DNA of 64,000 nt from Corynebacterium pseudodiphtheriticum DSM 44287 (GTDB lineage Bacteria > Actinomycetota > Actinomycetes > Mycobacteriales > Mycobacteriaceae). Numbering within the stretch: the stretch's first letter is position 1; every line of letters starts with the position of its first letter. The stretch lies in assembly GCF_000688415.1 (NCBI RefSeq), contig NZ_JIAH01000006.1, positions 248,001-312,000 on the forward strand, written 5' to 3'. Of this stretch, positions 24,410 through 34,606 are shown piece by piece. A model generated the notes under the pieces. The model saw only the letters and a list, made by a program, of their open reading frames with translations, was not told where the DNA came from and did not search any database. The position numbers were made by a program, and so were the translations under genes.

Positions 24410-24605
24410 GATTTATTGCCACCACTTTCTGAACTTCGAGTTCGCTGTCACCATCGTAGCAATCTGGCGCGTTGCTTAGTTGGGCGAAACCTTGTTTTGT
24501 TGTCTCACGTACCGGACTATCAGGCGTTGCTTAGCTACAGGTTCCAGTGGCGTAGCATAGTACGGGAGAAAATTGATTCACGAATATTGAAGGATTGAAT
24601 CGACT

Positions 24606-24896
24606 GTGTCAGAAATATCCCGCGAAAAAATCGAGCACCTGGCGAAGCTATCGCGTCTTGCTTTAAGCGATGCAGAAATCGCGACTTATGCAGAACAAAT
24701 TGACGGCATTGTGAACGCTGTTTCTGCGGTACAAAATGTGGATACTGCCGGGGTAGAACCCATGAGCCATCCACATTCGGTGAACGCCACCATGCGTAGC
24801 GACGAAGTCGTGCGCACGCTGAATTCTGAGCAGGCTTTGGATCAGGCGCCGGACGTACGTGATGACCGTTTCGTGGTTCCCAAGATTCGTGGCTAG
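24606..24896 (+). CDS. gatC: Asp/Glu-tRNA amidotransferase subunit C
   Basis: The small subunit of GatCAB, which turns misacylated Glu-tRNA(Gln) into Gln-tRNA(Gln). It is 96 residues long and starts with GTG. The family signatures are KIEHLAKLSRLALSD-like (here EKIEHLAKLSRLALSD) and MSHPHSVNATMRSDEV. GAAGGA lies about 12 bases upstream. gatA follows after 60 bases. Confidence 0.95.
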   Translation: MSEISREKIEHLAKLSRLALSDAEIATYAEQIDGIVNAVSAVQNVDTAGVEPMSHPHSVNATMRSDEVVRTLNSEQALDQAPDVRDDRFVVPKIRG

Positions 24897-24956
24897 TTCA
24901 GTGCTCACCTGTGAGCGCATGATAAATACTGCACAAGCGATAGAGGTAGAGAATTA

Positions 24957-26444
24957 ATGACTGAATTTACCCGCCCAACAGATGGCATCACCTCGGAAAC
25001 CGCGGCGGATTTGGCGCAGCGTATCCACGACCGCGAGATTACTTCGCGTGAGGTGACCCAGGCGTATCTGGACCGCATCAACGACACTAACGAGACTCTG
25101 AATTCGTTCTTGCACGTTGGTGCAGAAGAGGCATTGGCCGCTGCAGATGCGGTGGATAAGGCCCTTGATAACGGGGAAAAGCCGGCTTCTGCATTAGCTG
25201 GGGTTCCGCTCGCGTTGAAGGACCTGCTGGTTACCACTGATGCGCCGACTACCGCGGCCTCGAAAATGCTGGAGGGCTACCGTAGCCCGTATGACGCAAC
25301 CGTGACTCGTCGCTTGCGCGAAGCAGGCATTCCTATCCTAGGAAAAACTAACCTGGATGAATTTGCTATGGGTTCGTCAAACGAAAACTCGGCCTACGGG
25401 CCGGTGCGTAACCCTTATGACACTAACCGCACCCCGGGCGGATCTGGAGGCGGTACGGCAGCAGCCTTGGCGTCTGGGCAAGCACCATTGGGCATTGGTA
25501 CGGATACCGGCGGTTCGATTCGCCAGCCAGCCGCACTGACAAATACTGTCGGTGTGAAGCCCAGCTATGGCACGGTTTCGCGTTATGGTTTGATTGCTGC
25601 TGCTTCTTCACTGGATCAAGCAGGCCCGTGTGCGAACACTGTGTTGGATACCGCATTGCTGCATGAGGTAATTGCGGGGCATGACCCCTACGATGCCACC
25701 AGTATCGATAAAGCGGTCCCGGACGTTGTTGCTGCCGCCCGTGCGGGCGCAAACGGCGATCTGACCGGGCTCAAAGTTGGTGTCATCAAGCAGTTCGAAC
25801 GCGATGGATGGCAGCCTGGCGTGATGGAGCAATATCACAAGGCAGTACAGACGCTGGTGGATAATGGCGCGGAAGTCGTCGAAGTAGATTGCCCGCACTT
25901 CGACGACGCATTGGCAGCTTATTACCTGATCATGCCGTGTGAAGTGTCATCCAACTTGGCCCGTTTCGACGGTATGCGATACGGCAAGCGCGTGGGTGAT
26001 GACGGAGAAAATTCCGCTAACCGGGTCATGGAACTTTCGCGCGAAGCTGGCTTCGGCCCAGAGGTCAAACGGCGCATCATGGTCGGAACTTACGCGTTGT
26101 CGGTCGGCTATTATGATGCTTATTACCTACAAGCGCAGCGCGTTCGCACCCTGGTGGCGCAAGATTTTGCCCGTGCATACGAAAAAGTCGACGTGCTGGT
26201 ATCACCAACGACGCCGACTACAGCTTTCCCTCTGGGGGAAAAGGTTGAAGATCCAACCGCGATGTACAACTTCGACTTGTGCACACTGCCGTTGAACTTG
26301 GCTGGTGTCTGCGGTATGTCCGTACCTTCTGGTATGGCGGGAGATACCCAGTTGCCAACCGGTCTACAGATTATGGCTCCGGCTTTCGCCGACGAACGTT
26401 TGTACCGCGTTGGTGCAGCCTACGAGGCTTTAGTGCGCAATTAA
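24957..26444 (+). CDS. gatA: Asp/Glu-tRNA amidotransferase subunit A
   Basis: The amidase that releases ammonia from glutamine. The amidase signature is clear: Lys in [10 protein letters not shown], the glycine-serine run [14 protein letters not shown], and the cis-Ser/Ser pair in [11 protein letters not shown], together forming the Ser-cisSer-Lys triad. The length of 495 residues is normal. GAGG-like bases precede ATG 24957. It forms an operon with gatC; gatB is separate, with an MFS gene and pfkA in between. Confidence 0.97.
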   Translation: MTEFTRPTDGITSETAADLAQRIHDREITSREVTQAYLDRINDTNETLNSFLHVGAEEALAAADAVDKALDNGEKPASALAGVPLALKDLLVTTDAPTTAASKMLEGYRSPYDATVTRRLREAGIPILGKTNLDEFAMGSSNENSAYGPVRNPYDTNRTPGGSGGGTAAALASGQAPLGIGTDTGGSIRQPAALTNTVGVKPSYGTVSRYGLIAAASSLDQAGPCANTVLDTALLHEVIAGHDPYDATSIDKAVPDVVAAARAGANGDLTGLKVGVIKQFERDGWQPGVMEQYHKAVQTLVDNGAEVVEVDCPHFDDALAAYYLIMPCEVSSNLARFDGMRYGKRVGDDGENSANRVMELSREAGFGPEVKRRIMVGTYALSVGYYDAYYLQAQRVRTLVAQDFARAYEKVDVLVSPTTPTTAFPLGEKVEDPTAMYNFDLCTLPLNLAGVCGMSVPSGMAGDTQLPTGLQIMAPAFADERLYRVGAAYEALVRN

Positions 26445-26456
26445 AATGAAATAGGA

Positions 26457-26499
26457 CGTACCCGGTGCTGGCCAAGTATTAGGCGCGGTGCCGGGTACG
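26457..26499. terminator. Hairpin between gatA and the convergent small gene
   Basis: CGTACCCGG (26457-26465) and CCGGGTACG (26491-26499) make a perfect 9 bp stem around a 25-base loop. It stands between two convergent genes and has no T run on either side, so it would work as a bidirectional, tail-less terminator if at all. Confidence 0.4.
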
Positions 26500-26512
26500 A
26501 TCCACCAGTGCT

Positions 26513-26836
26513 TTATTTCCGATCGGATAGGGCGTACGCCGCACCCGCGGTGGCTGCGGTTACCACGCCAACTGCTGGCCAGGAGCCGATCTTCTTGGCC
26601 AAAGGGTGCGATAGGCCGAATGCTGCGATGTATCCGCCCAGCAATCCAGCCGTGGTTGCCGGAGTGGTCTTAGCAGCCCACGAGCGTGCCGCCCAGTAAC
26701 CAGCAGAGCCGAGTATCACACCACCGAGGGGGCGGATTCCGGTCTGGACGGCGGTGAGATAGCCGCCCACCAAACCGAAAGCGGTGGTGGTTGCCGTCGA
26801 TACTTCTTGCGGAGATTTCTTATCGATTAATGCCAT
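26513..26836 (-). CDS. Small glycine/alanine-rich membrane protein
   Basis: A 107-residue protein with several hydrophobic segments rich in Gly and Ala, starting MALIDKKSPQEV and ending in SDRK. The frame can be extended to 26932, but the added part is not hydrophobic and overlaps the divergent MFS gene, so ATG 26836 is preferred. Its function is unknown. The next gene starts 49 bases away in the opposite direction. Confidence 0.65.
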   Translation of the reverse strand: MALIDKKSPQEVSTATTTAFGLVGGYLTAVQTGIRPLGGVILGSAGYWAARSWAAKTTPATTAGLLGGYIAAFGLSHPLAKKIGSWPAVGVVTAATAGAAYALSDRK

Positions 26837-26884
26837 GCCCGTTAGTCTAGGCCTCAGCACTGGTTCCGCGCTAGGATCAGCGGA

Positions 26885-28315
26885 GTGACTCCCTCGCACG
26901 GCCGACGACAGACGTCCGCAGAAAATAGGCATACCGCTGCCGAATCGACAGTGCTCCCAGAAGCCCAGGCATGGAAGGCTATGTTCGCCCTCTCATTGGG
27001 CTTTTTCATGTCTTTGCTGGATCAAACCCTAGTTGCGGTGGCACTTCCGAGCATACGACGAGAATTCGATGCTTCGTTGGCACAAACCCTTTGGGTATCT
27101 TCCGGGTTTCTCCTGTTCGTGGTGGTTCCTTTGTTGTTTACCGGCCGGTTGGGAGATCGGTTCGGACAAAGACGCCTCTTTCGCATTGGTATTACCGTCT
27201 TTGTTATTGGTGCGGTCGCTTCCGCTACAGCATCTAGTATCGAATTATTGATTGCTGCTCGTTGCTTACAAGGACTCGGCGCATCCATTCAAATGCCGCA
27301 GACTATGTCGGTAATCAACCGAGTTTTTGCCCGTGAGCGTCGTGGGCGCGCGTTAGGGGTATGGGGAATTATCGGCTCGGTAGCTGCGATTACCGGGCCG
27401 GTACTCGGTGGCGCACTAATTAACTCGTCTTCATGGCAGGCGGTATTTCTTATCCACGTGCCTTTAGGCGTCCTAGCCGTTGTCTTGGCGACGCTGTGGG
27501 TACCTCGTATGCCGACCTATGCCCGAAAGCTAGATCCACTGTCCGTGGCAGTGTCCTTGCTTTCTATGCTGTTATTGGTTGGTGCGATCCAGCAGGCGCC
27601 GGAGGCCGACTGGGCGTGGTGGATTTGGCTCATGCTGTTGGCCGGCATCGCTGGTTTGTATGGCTTTATTAGGTTGCAAGCTACTGCGCAGGCACGTGGC
27701 GTGGAAGCCATGATCCCGTTGTTTTTATTCCGGAATCACAATTACCGGCTGGGGATTATCATCATCGCGTGCATGGGTTTTATGGCGGCGTCGTTGATGC
27801 TACCGATCATGCTGTGGTTGCAAGACGGTCAGGGCTTGGACTCTGCTAGCGCGGGTCTGTTGATGGTTCCTATGGCGTTGACCTCGTTATTTGTGTCGCC
27901 GATCGCGGGCATCATGGCGGATAAATTCCATCCGCGCAATCTTGTCGTCGCTGGGTTTAGCACGATGCTGAGTGCGTGCGCAGCATGCTGGTGGATCATG
28001 GCTCATGAGTTTCCTCTCTGGTGGCTTGCGGTTGCCGTGAGCCTTTTGGGAATCGGCCAGTCTTTTGTCTGGGGCACGAACTCGGCTACTACCATGCGTG
28101 ATGTGGAACCTCGAATCATGGGTGCTGCCTCAGGCGTTTATAACACCGCGCGGCAATTAGGCTCGGTGTTCGGTGTGTCTATTTTATCGGCGTTGCTGCA
28201 AATCACTGTCGCTGCTTCGGGTTTAGCGGTGGGGGCTGCCAATGCGCTCTTGTTGCTCGTGGTGGTATTGGCCATCGGTTTGTTGACCTCGTTGTTTTAT
28301 CGTAAAACTATTTAG
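26885..28315 (+). CDS. MFS transporter, DHA2-type drug exporter family
   Basis: A 476-residue, 14-helix-type major facilitator. After a cytoplasmic start comes FFMSLLDQTLVAVALPSI, the DHA2 motif in helix 1; motif A is GRLGDRFGQRRLF, and motif C is seen as GIIGSVAAITGPVLGG. These motifs are shared by proton-coupled exporters of drugs and metabolites. The start codon is GTG at 26885. No regulator gene stands beside it, so the substrate is unknown. Confidence 0.87.
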   Translation: MTPSHGRRQTSAENRHTAAESTVLPEAQAWKAMFALSLGFFMSLLDQTLVAVALPSIRREFDASLAQTLWVSSGFLLFVVVPLLFTGRLGDRFGQRRLFRIGITVFVIGAVASATASSIELLIAARCLQGLGASIQMPQTMSVINRVFARERRGRALGVWGIIGSVAAITGPVLGGALINSSSWQAVFLIHVPLGVLAVVLATLWVPRMPTYARKLDPLSVAVSLLSMLLLVGAIQQAPEADWAWWIWLMLLAGIAGLYGFIRLQATAQARGVEAMIPLFLFRNHNYRLGIIIIACMGFMAASLMLPIMLWLQDGQGLDSASAGLLMVPMALTSLFVSPIAGIMADKFHPRNLVVAGFSTMLSACAACWWIMAHEFPLWWLAVAVSLLGIGQSFVWGTNSATTMRDVEPRIMGAASGVYNTARQLGSVFGVSILSALLQITVAASGLAVGAANALLLLVVVLAIGLLTSLFYRKTI

Positions 28316-28431
28316 AATTCGGCCGGCAACAGGTATTCGTGGCTGTGGCGAGAATGCTAAAAATTGGGAGTAGTCGGTAGCGAGACGTACCGCACGCTGC
28401 AACTCTGCGCTGGCTTGCCTACAGTAGAAGC

Positions 28432-29463
28432 ATGCGTATTGCCACATTGACTTCGGGCGGCGACTGTCCAGGTCTGAACGCCGTTATCCGTGCCGTCGTT
28501 CGCACGGCGAATCAGGAACATGATTCCACTGTCGTCGGTTACCGCGACGGCTGGTTGGGCTTGTTGGATGACGATCGTGTCGACCTTTACGACGATGACG
28601 CCATCGATAAGATTTTGGTTCGCGGTGGCACTATTTTAGGAACCGGACGCTTACACCCGGATATTTTCAAAGCTAATTTAGAAACGATCAAGGATAATCT
28701 TGCTGACGCCCGCGTCGATGCGTTAATCGCAATTGGCGGTGAAGGCACGCTGAAAGGCGCGAAATGGTTGGCTGATAACGGTGTCCCTGTGATTGGCGTG
28801 CCGAAAACCATTGATAATGATGTGTTGGCAACTGATTACACCTTTGGATTTGATAGTGCAGTCGCGGTTGCTACTGACGCAATTGACCGCCTGCACGCTA
28901 CTGCGGAATCACACCAGCGGATCTTTATCGTGGAAGTCATGGGGCGGCATACCGGATGGATTGCTTTGCACGCAGGTTTAGCCGGAGGTGCTCACCATAT
29001 CGTGATTCCGGAAGTTCCTTTCGATGTCAGTGAAATCACCAAGTCGATGGAACGGCGTTTCCAGATGGGGGAGAAGTACGGCATTATCGTGGTCGCGGAA
29101 GGTGCGCAACCGCGACCAGGCACTATGGCGGTTGATGACAAGGGGGTCGACGAATTCGGCCACCGTCGGCTCGGTGGTATGGGGCAGTTGATCGGGGAGG
29201 AAATATCACGTTCTACTGGTTATGACGTGCGGACCACCGTACTGGGACATGTGCAGCGTGGAGGTACCCCCACCGCGTTTGACCGTGTCCTCGCCAGCCG
29301 ATTTGGCGTGCATGCCACCCGCGCGGCCCATCGCGGCGAATTCGGCTCCTGCGTGGTGTTAAAAGGAGAGTATATCGAGACGCTTCCGCTGGCAGAAGTC
29401 GTCTCTAGGCTCAAAACTGTGCCTATGCGTCGTTACGAAATTGCCCAGGCGCTGTTCGGCTAA
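28432..29463 (+). CDS. pfkA: 6-phosphofructokinase (group III)
   Basis: Phosphofructokinase, 343 residues. The N-terminal [16 protein letters not shown] is the nucleotide-binding loop, and PKTIDND carries the catalytic aspartate. In GGEGT the residue that is Asp in PPi-dependent enzymes is Gly, which favours ATP, whereas the Lys of PKTIDND is more usual in PPi enzymes; the mixture fits actinobacterial group III ATP-PFKs. The pattern TACAGT (28420-28425), 6 bases, ATG shows a leaderless start. It is located between gatA and gatB, as in mycobacteria. Confidence 0.95.
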   Translation: MRIATLTSGGDCPGLNAVIRAVVRTANQEHDSTVVGYRDGWLGLLDDDRVDLYDDDAIDKILVRGGTILGTGRLHPDIFKANLETIKDNLADARVDALIAIGGEGTLKGAKWLADNGVPVIGVPKTIDNDVLATDYTFGFDSAVAVATDAIDRLHATAESHQRIFIVEVMGRHTGWIALHAGLAGGAHHIVIPEVPFDVSEITKSMERRFQMGEKYGIIVVAEGAQPRPGTMAVDDKGVDEFGHRRLGGMGQLIGEEISRSTGYDVRTTVLGHVQRGGTPTAFDRVLASRFGVHATRAAHRGEFGSCVVLKGEYIETLPLAEVVSRLKTVPMRRYEIAQALFG

Positions 29464-29521
29464 ATAGCGGTGCTGAAGCCCCGTGCACGAAGTCCCGGCC
29501 AAAACCATTACCATGGTGGCT

Positions 29522-31030
29522 ATGACTGCTGCGATGTATGATTTGCTGGACTACGACGAAGTCCTAGAAAAGTACGACCCGGTGATGGGTCTTGAGGTCC
29601 ATGTTGAGTTGGGGACGGAAACCAAGATGTTTTCTACCTCCTCGGCGCATTTCGGTGATGCACCAAACTCAAATGTCGATCCGGTGTCGCTGGGGCTTCC
29701 TGGCGCACTGCCTGTAGTTAACGCCAAAGGCGTGGAATGGGCTATCAAGATTGGCCTGGCATTGAATTGCCAGATTGCAGAATCTTCCCGGTTTGCCCGG
29801 AAAAATTATTTTTATCCGGATCAGCCGAAAAACTACCAAATTTCGCAGTACGATGAGCCGATTGCTTACGACGGCTACCTCGATGTGGTATTGGATGACG
29901 GCACCGAGTGGCGTGTAGAAATTGAGCGCGCGCATATGGAAGAAGACACCGGCAAGTTGACCCACTTGGGTGGCGCTGATGGTCGTATTCACGGTGCGAC
30001 TGCGTCATTGGTTGATTACAACCGTGCTGGCATTCCGTTGATCGAGATTGTGACTAAGCCAATCGTCGGCGCCGGCGAGCGGGCCCCGGAGGTTGCTCGC
30101 GCTTATGTGACCGCTTTACGTGAACTGGTTGCAGCGCTCGGCGTCTCTGATGCTCGCATGGATCAGGGATCAATGCGAGTAGATTCCAACCTTTCCTTGC
30201 GTCCAAAGGGCAGCGAGGAATTCGGAACTCGTACCGAGACGAAAAACATCAACTCGTTGAAATCAGTAGAGCAGGCCGTACGGTTCGAAATGCAGCGCCA
30301 AGCTTATGCATTGGATAACGGCGAAGAGATTGCCCTGGAAACTCGCCACTACCAGGAGTCGGACGGTTCGACGGCCCAGGGACGCCCGAAAGAGACTGCG
30401 GAAGATTACCGCTATTTCAACGATCCAGACTTGCCACCGGTATCTGCTCCGCGCGAATGGGTAGAAGAAATCAAGCAGACCCTTCCAGAAATGCCGTGGA
30501 TTCGCCGTGCGCGTATTCAGGAAGAGTGGGGCCTGAAAGATAAAGAGATGCGTGATCTCGTCAACGCGGGTGCGCTCGAGCTAATCATTGAGACTACGGA
30601 GCACGGTGCGACCGCCGATGAGGCTCGTGCCTGGTGGGTTTCTTACTTGTCTGGTAAGGCCAACGAAAGTGGCCTGGAACTGGCTGCGTTGCAGATTAGC
30701 CCGGCACAGGTTGCGCGCGTCGTGGAGTTGGTCAAGGAAGGAAAGTTGACCACGAAGCTGGGGCGTAAGGCCGTCGACGGGGTTTTGGAAGGCGAAGGTG
30801 ATGTCGACGAGGTCGTCGCCAAGCGCGGTCTTGAGGTCGTTCGTGATGATGGTGCGATTGAAAAAGCAGTTGATGACGCCTTGGCCGATAACCCGGATAT
30901 TGTGGAGAAGTACCGCGCCGGAAACAAGAAAGTCACTGGCGCTATCGTCGGTGCCGTGATGAAAGCTACGCAGGGTAAAGCTGACCCAGGTCAAGTCAAC
31001 AAATTGATCGCGGAAAAGCTAGCGGAATAA
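29522..31030 (+). CDS. gatB: Asp/Glu-tRNA amidotransferase subunit B
   Basis: GatB phosphorylates the misacylated tRNA's side chain and accepts ammonia from GatA. Signatures include [25 protein letters not shown] and the C-terminal YqeY-like tail ([20 protein letters not shown]). The open frame starts at 29483, but ATG 29522 fits relatives and lies 7 bases after TACCAT (29509-29514), again a leaderless pattern. The product is 502 residues. GatC and GatA are encoded about 3 kb upstream. Confidence 0.96.
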   Translation: MTAAMYDLLDYDEVLEKYDPVMGLEVHVELGTETKMFSTSSAHFGDAPNSNVDPVSLGLPGALPVVNAKGVEWAIKIGLALNCQIAESSRFARKNYFYPDQPKNYQISQYDEPIAYDGYLDVVLDDGTEWRVEIERAHMEEDTGKLTHLGGADGRIHGATASLVDYNRAGIPLIEIVTKPIVGAGERAPEVARAYVTALRELVAALGVSDARMDQGSMRVDSNLSLRPKGSEEFGTRTETKNINSLKSVEQAVRFEMQRQAYALDNGEEIALETRHYQESDGSTAQGRPKETAEDYRYFNDPDLPPVSAPREWVEEIKQTLPEMPWIRRARIQEEWGLKDKEMRDLVNAGALELIIETTEHGATADEARAWWVSYLSGKANESGLELAALQISPAQVARVVELVKEGKLTTKLGRKAVDGVLEGEGDVDEVVAKRGLEVVRDDGAIEKAVDDALADNPDIVEKYRAGNKKVTGAIVGAVMKATQGKADPGQVNKLIAEKLAE

Positions 31031-31051
31031 ACGCTCAACAATACAAAATGC

Positions 31052-31108
31052 CTTAGTGCGTGTATCGTAGGAACGTCAATTCTTCGAAGACAATGTTCTT
31101 ACACTAAG
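31052..31108 (+). promoter_or_regulatory. Nested dyad before the YkvI-family gene
   Basis: CTTAGTG (31052-31058) pairs with CACTAAG (31102-31108), and inside it AGGAAC (31069-31074) pairs with GTTCTT (31095-31100) with one G-U. The second arm touches the purine-rich binding site AAGAAAGAG used by the GTG at 31124. A -10-like TATCGT at 31062-31067 lies within the dyad, so it may act as DNA (operator) or RNA structure. Confidence 0.35.
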
Positions 31109-31123
31109 AAAGAGCGATGATTC

Positions 31124-32536
31124 GTGTCTTATACACGCATTACAGGTATTGCCCTGTCCTTTGTGGGCCTCGTTGTCGGTGCAGGTTTTGCAACCGGCCG
31201 TGAGGTCGTACAGTATTTCTCGTCCTATGGAATGTGGGGGCTAGCAGGTGCTGCGGTAGCAGGCATCATTATGGCCCTGGCTGGAACTGTGTTTCTGCAA
31301 TTGGGCAGTTATTTCCATGCCCGCGAACACCGCTTGGTGTTTAAACGCACCACACATCCAATCGTCTCCATCTTGTTGGACATTTCGGTAGTCATCACCC
31401 TGTTCTCTATCGGCTTTGTGATGCTTGCAGGTGCCGGTTCTAACTTAGAGCAGCAGTTCGGGTGGCAGCCATGGATTGGTTCCACGGTTATGCTGGTGCT
31501 GGTTCTTGTAGCCGGAATGTTGGATGTCAATAAAGTTTCGCGCATCATCGGTTTGCTTACGCCGTTGATTATCATCGCGATTGTTTCTGTTGCCATCTAT
31601 ACCTTCTTCAACTGGCCAGACGATGTGAATTTGGTTGCGCAACGTTCTGCTGAAATTGAGAGCCCAATTAGTAACTGGCTGTTGTCGGCTCTTAACTACA
31701 ACGGTCTTGCGTTGATCCTTGCGGTCTCGATGACCTTGGTTATTGGTGGCGACTACCTGGATCCACGTGAAGCTGGTTGGGGTGGCTTGTTCGGTGGTAT
31801 CGCTTACGCCATCATGTTGGTCCTGGCGACCATGGCGATGTTGTTCAATGCAGAGTTGATTGATGGAACCTCGATTCCGATGCTCACCCTGGTTGATGAC
31901 ATCAACGAAAACCTCGGCCTGATCATGGCGCTAGTGATCTTCGCCATGGTGTTTAACACCGCAATTGGTATGTTCTACGCTCTCGGTAAGCGCCTTTCCG
32001 CTGGCCGCGAGAACCAGTACCGCGTGATCTTCATTGTGGGCACCTTGCTGGGATTTGCCGTCAGCTTTATCGGCTTCGACATCCTGATGCAATACGTTTA
32101 CCCAGTTCTGGGTTACATGGGCATGTTCATGGTTGTGGTGCTGGTTGGTGCCTGGATTAAGTCTTTCTCGCGGATTCGCGATGAAGCCACTAAACGCGCG
32201 CGCTTGCGCCAACTGATGTACTTGTCTTTGCACCCTGATAAGGAACTTGAAAAGAAGCACAACGAAGAAATGCAGAAGTTGGTTTCGGAGTCCAACTTGG
32301 GCGACAAGGAACTGTACAACTACATTTCGGATGAAGTCGCCACCCAGCTGGATGATGACGATGATGTCGATTTCAGCATCGGCGAAGACTACAAGTTGCT
32401 TGCCGACGAAAACCAAGCAGAAGCCAAGGAAGAAAAGACGGCAGATACTTATGCGGATTCTCTCGCCCAGGATTCCGTGCGGCCTGCAGATGAGTCTCCT
32501 TCTGAAAAAGAAGAGAAGCGATCGCAAGCCGATTAA
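31124..32536 (+). CDS. YkvI-family membrane transporter-like protein
   Basis: A 470-residue protein with about ten to eleven membrane helices (residues 1-345) and a long acidic, hydrophilic C-terminal tail (about 350-470). The start SYTRITGIALSFVGLVVGAGFATG-like glycine motif and the unwound-helix look resemble the LeuT fold; YkvI proteins are uncharacterised. The charged tail is unusual in length and may bind a cytoplasmic partner. GTG at 31124 follows AAGAAAGAG. A terminator follows at 32559. Confidence 0.8.
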   Translation: MSYTRITGIALSFVGLVVGAGFATGREVVQYFSSYGMWGLAGAAVAGIIMALAGTVFLQLGSYFHAREHRLVFKRTTHPIVSILLDISVVITLFSIGFVMLAGAGSNLEQQFGWQPWIGSTVMLVLVLVAGMLDVNKVSRIIGLLTPLIIIAIVSVAIYTFFNWPDDVNLVAQRSAEIESPISNWLLSALNYNGLALILAVSMTLVIGGDYLDPREAGWGGLFGGIAYAIMLVLATMAMLFNAELIDGTSIPMLTLVDDINENLGLIMALVIFAMVFNTAIGMFYALGKRLSAGRENQYRVIFIVGTLLGFAVSFIGFDILMQYVYPVLGYMGMFMVVVLVGAWIKSFSRIRDEATKRARLRQLMYLSLHPDKELEKKHNEEMQKLVSESNLGDKELYNYISDEVATQLDDDDDVDFSIGEDYKLLADENQAEAKEEKTADTYADSLAQDSVRPADESPSEKEEKRSQAD

Positions 32537-32558
32537 TCGGATGGGCGTTTAGTTTTCT

Positions 32559-32611
32559 ACCCGACCTAATGTAAGCGGAAAAGTTCGCGTTGCATTTGGG
32601 TCGGGTTTTTT
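32559..32611 (+). terminator. Terminator of the YkvI-family gene
   Basis: ACCCGACCTAATG (32559-32571) pairs with CATTTGGGTCGGGT (32593-32606), and T-rich sequence follows to 32611 and beyond. It overlaps the last codons of the opposite-strand gene, so it serves the plus strand. Confidence 0.7.
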
Positions 32612-33660
32612 AGTTTTTCTTCTTCGGGTAGTGCGCCGGGGAGGCTGGTGCCTTCCGCGAATGGTGCACCAGCTAGATGGTCACGCCCGTGTGGTTGTGC
32701 CAGCCCGGACATGTCTGGGCCAGCGGGCACGATCTGCGTAGGATTAACTTCGCGGTGCACGATGTAATAATGTTGTTTGATCTCGGTGAAGTCCGTCGTG
32801 TCGCCAAACCCAGGGGTTTGGAATAGTTCGCGCAGGTAGCCGTAGACGTTATGCATTTCGCTGATTTTGTTGCGGTTGGCTTTGAAATGACCATGGTAAA
32901 CGGCATCAAAGCGAATCAAGGTAGCGTAAGCCCGGATATCGGTTTCGGTGATGTGCTCACCCATGATGAAACGCCGGGATGCTAGGCGCTGTTCGAGCCA
33001 GTCCAATACTTCGAAGACATCTGCGTAGGCTTGTTCGTAGGCTTCTTGCGATGCGGAGAATCCACAGCGGTAGACGCCATTGTTGAATTTTTTGAAGATG
33101 AACTCGTTAATCTCGTGCATTTCTGCGTGTTGCTCGCGCGGTGGGAGTAGGTTCGGGGCTCCTTCGCGGTGGTATTTTGTCCATTCGGTCTGGAAATCGC
33201 GCACGAGCGACGAGAAATCGTTGGTGACTACTTTTCGGCTAGATTCTTCTACTAGCGCAGGCACTGTGATGCCGCGGGGATAGTCGGAGAAGCGGTTAAA
33301 GTAGGCGTCCTGGAGACGAGGAATGCGTAGTACAGGATCGACCTGGCCTGGGTCCAGGTCGAAGGTCCAGGAACGTTTGTCGTGTGTAGGGCCGGCTAGC
33401 CCTAGGGAAATGACGTCTTCTAGACCTAGTAGTCGGCGCACTATCACTGCGCGGTGTGCCCAGGGGCAGGCGCGTGCCGCTACCAGGCGGTACCGGTGTG
33501 GTTGGACTGGCCAATGCATGACGTTCTGCTCTGCTAGTTGCGCCTGGGTGGTGCTTACTGATGCGAGGATACGGTCCCCGATGTAGTTGGTATCGCGTCG
33601 GAATTCTCCGCTAGTGGCGGCGTTGTGGGCGTCTCCGGCCCAATCATCTGTTTGTGGCAT
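32566..33660 (-). CDS. Xi-class glutathione transferase / hydroquinone reductase-like protein
   Basis: A 364-residue protein with the layout of YqjG/ECM4-type S-glutathionyl-hydroquinone reductases. The catalytic cysteine lies in ARACPWAHR (near residue 64), and the C-terminal helical domain has FIMGEHITETDIRAYATLIRFD. Actinobacteria make mycothiol rather than glutathione, so the natural thiol is probably mycothiol; this is inference. It is convergent with the YkvI gene and divergent from the nuclease gene. Confidence 0.86.
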   Translation of the reverse strand: MPQTDDWAGDAHNAATSGEFRRDTNYIGDRILASVSTTQAQLAEQNVMHWPVQPHRYRLVAARACPWAHRAVIVRRLLGLEDVISLGLAGPTHDKRSWTFDLDPGQVDPVLRIPRLQDAYFNRFSDYPRGITVPALVEESSRKVVTNDFSSLVRDFQTEWTKYHREGAPNLLPPREQHAEMHEINEFIFKKFNNGVYRCGFSASQEAYEQAYADVFEVLDWLEQRLASRRFIMGEHITETDIRAYATLIRFDAVYHGHFKANRNKISEMHNVYGYLRELFQTPGFGDTTDFTEIKQHYYIVHREVNPTQIVPAGPDMSGLAQPHGRDHLAGAPFAEGTSLPGALPEEEKLKNPTQMQRELFRLH

Positions 33661-33736
33661 GCGTGATTGCTCTCTCTAAAACGGAAACTGTATGACGTGT
33701 CAACTATAGCAAAAGCTGTGGTAATCTAAGCGCACT

Positions 33737-34540
33737 ATGCGAGCGCTAAGAAAAACTACGGGGATTGCCCTGATGGGGGCAGTATCTGTGCTGTTATCAG
33801 GCTGCACTGTTTCTGGAGGTGCAGATTCCACCCAGGGGCAAGCTGGTGCGACTACAACTACCACGGTGTCTACCACGGTTACCACCACACAGGCTGCGGA
33901 AACGAATGCGGAAGCATCGGAGAATCAGAGTGCGCAGCATCCGTTTCCGCATGCGCAACCAGGTGTCTATACAGACGACTCGCTGGATTACCGTGCCATG
34001 CATCAGAGCTTGGAGATCAAAGGCCGAGCCCCGAAAACCGGCTATGATAGGGAGCGTTTTGGTTCTGCGTGGACTGACGACGTGAATGTCGCTGGTGGAC
34101 GTAATGGCTGTGATACTCGCAATGATATTTTGCAACGCGATCTAGCTCAGATCTCTGTTCGCAATGGGACCCATGGATGCCTTGTGGAAAGTGGCGAGTT
34201 TACTAGCCCGTATACCGGTGAACACATTGACTTTCGTCGTGGGGACAATCAGGTAGATATCGAACACGTAGTTGCGCTTGGCGACGCCTGGGTGAAGGGG
34301 GCTTTCGAATGGGGTGAAACTAAGCGCCGTGATTTCGCGAATGACCCGATTAATCTCTTGGCCGTGGACGCATCCAGCAATCGCGCGAAAGGTGCAGCTG
34401 ATGCTGCCAGTTGGTTGCCACCCAACAAGGCTTTTCGTTGCGATTATGGGCGTATCCAGGTTCACGTGAAATATGTTTACGGGTTATGGGCTACTGACGC
34501 TGAACATCGAGTGCTTGGCGAATTGTTGGACCAGTGCTAG
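33737..34540 (+). CDS. Secreted lipoprotein nuclease, HNH/DUF1524 family
   Basis: A 267-residue protein with a lipoprotein signal (LLSGC, cysteine near residue 23) and a Thr/Ser-rich linker (about 24-70). The C-terminal domain carries the DUF1524 HNH pattern: DIEHVVALGDAW, DPINLLAVDASSNRAKG and ASWLPPN. Such proteins are extracellular or surface-attached endonucleases, probably for nutrient DNA. A -10-like TAATCT (33722-33727) lies 9 bases before the ATG. No neighbour suggests a specific partner. Confidence 0.88.
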   Translation: MRALRKTTGIALMGAVSVLLSGCTVSGGADSTQGQAGATTTTTVSTTVTTTQAAETNAEASENQSAQHPFPHAQPGVYTDDSLDYRAMHQSLEIKGRAPKTGYDRERFGSAWTDDVNVAGGRNGCDTRNDILQRDLAQISVRNGTHGCLVESGEFTSPYTGEHIDFRRGDNQVDIEHVVALGDAWVKGAFEWGETKRRDFANDPINLLAVDASSNRAKGAADAASWLPPNKAFRCDYGRIQVHVKYVYGLWATDAEHRVLGELLDQC

Positions 34541-34606
34541 TAACCTCTTCGGTTTATCGGTGGGTTGGTGCCTGGTTTCTGCAGGGTGATCGCATAAATT
34601 GGGTCC

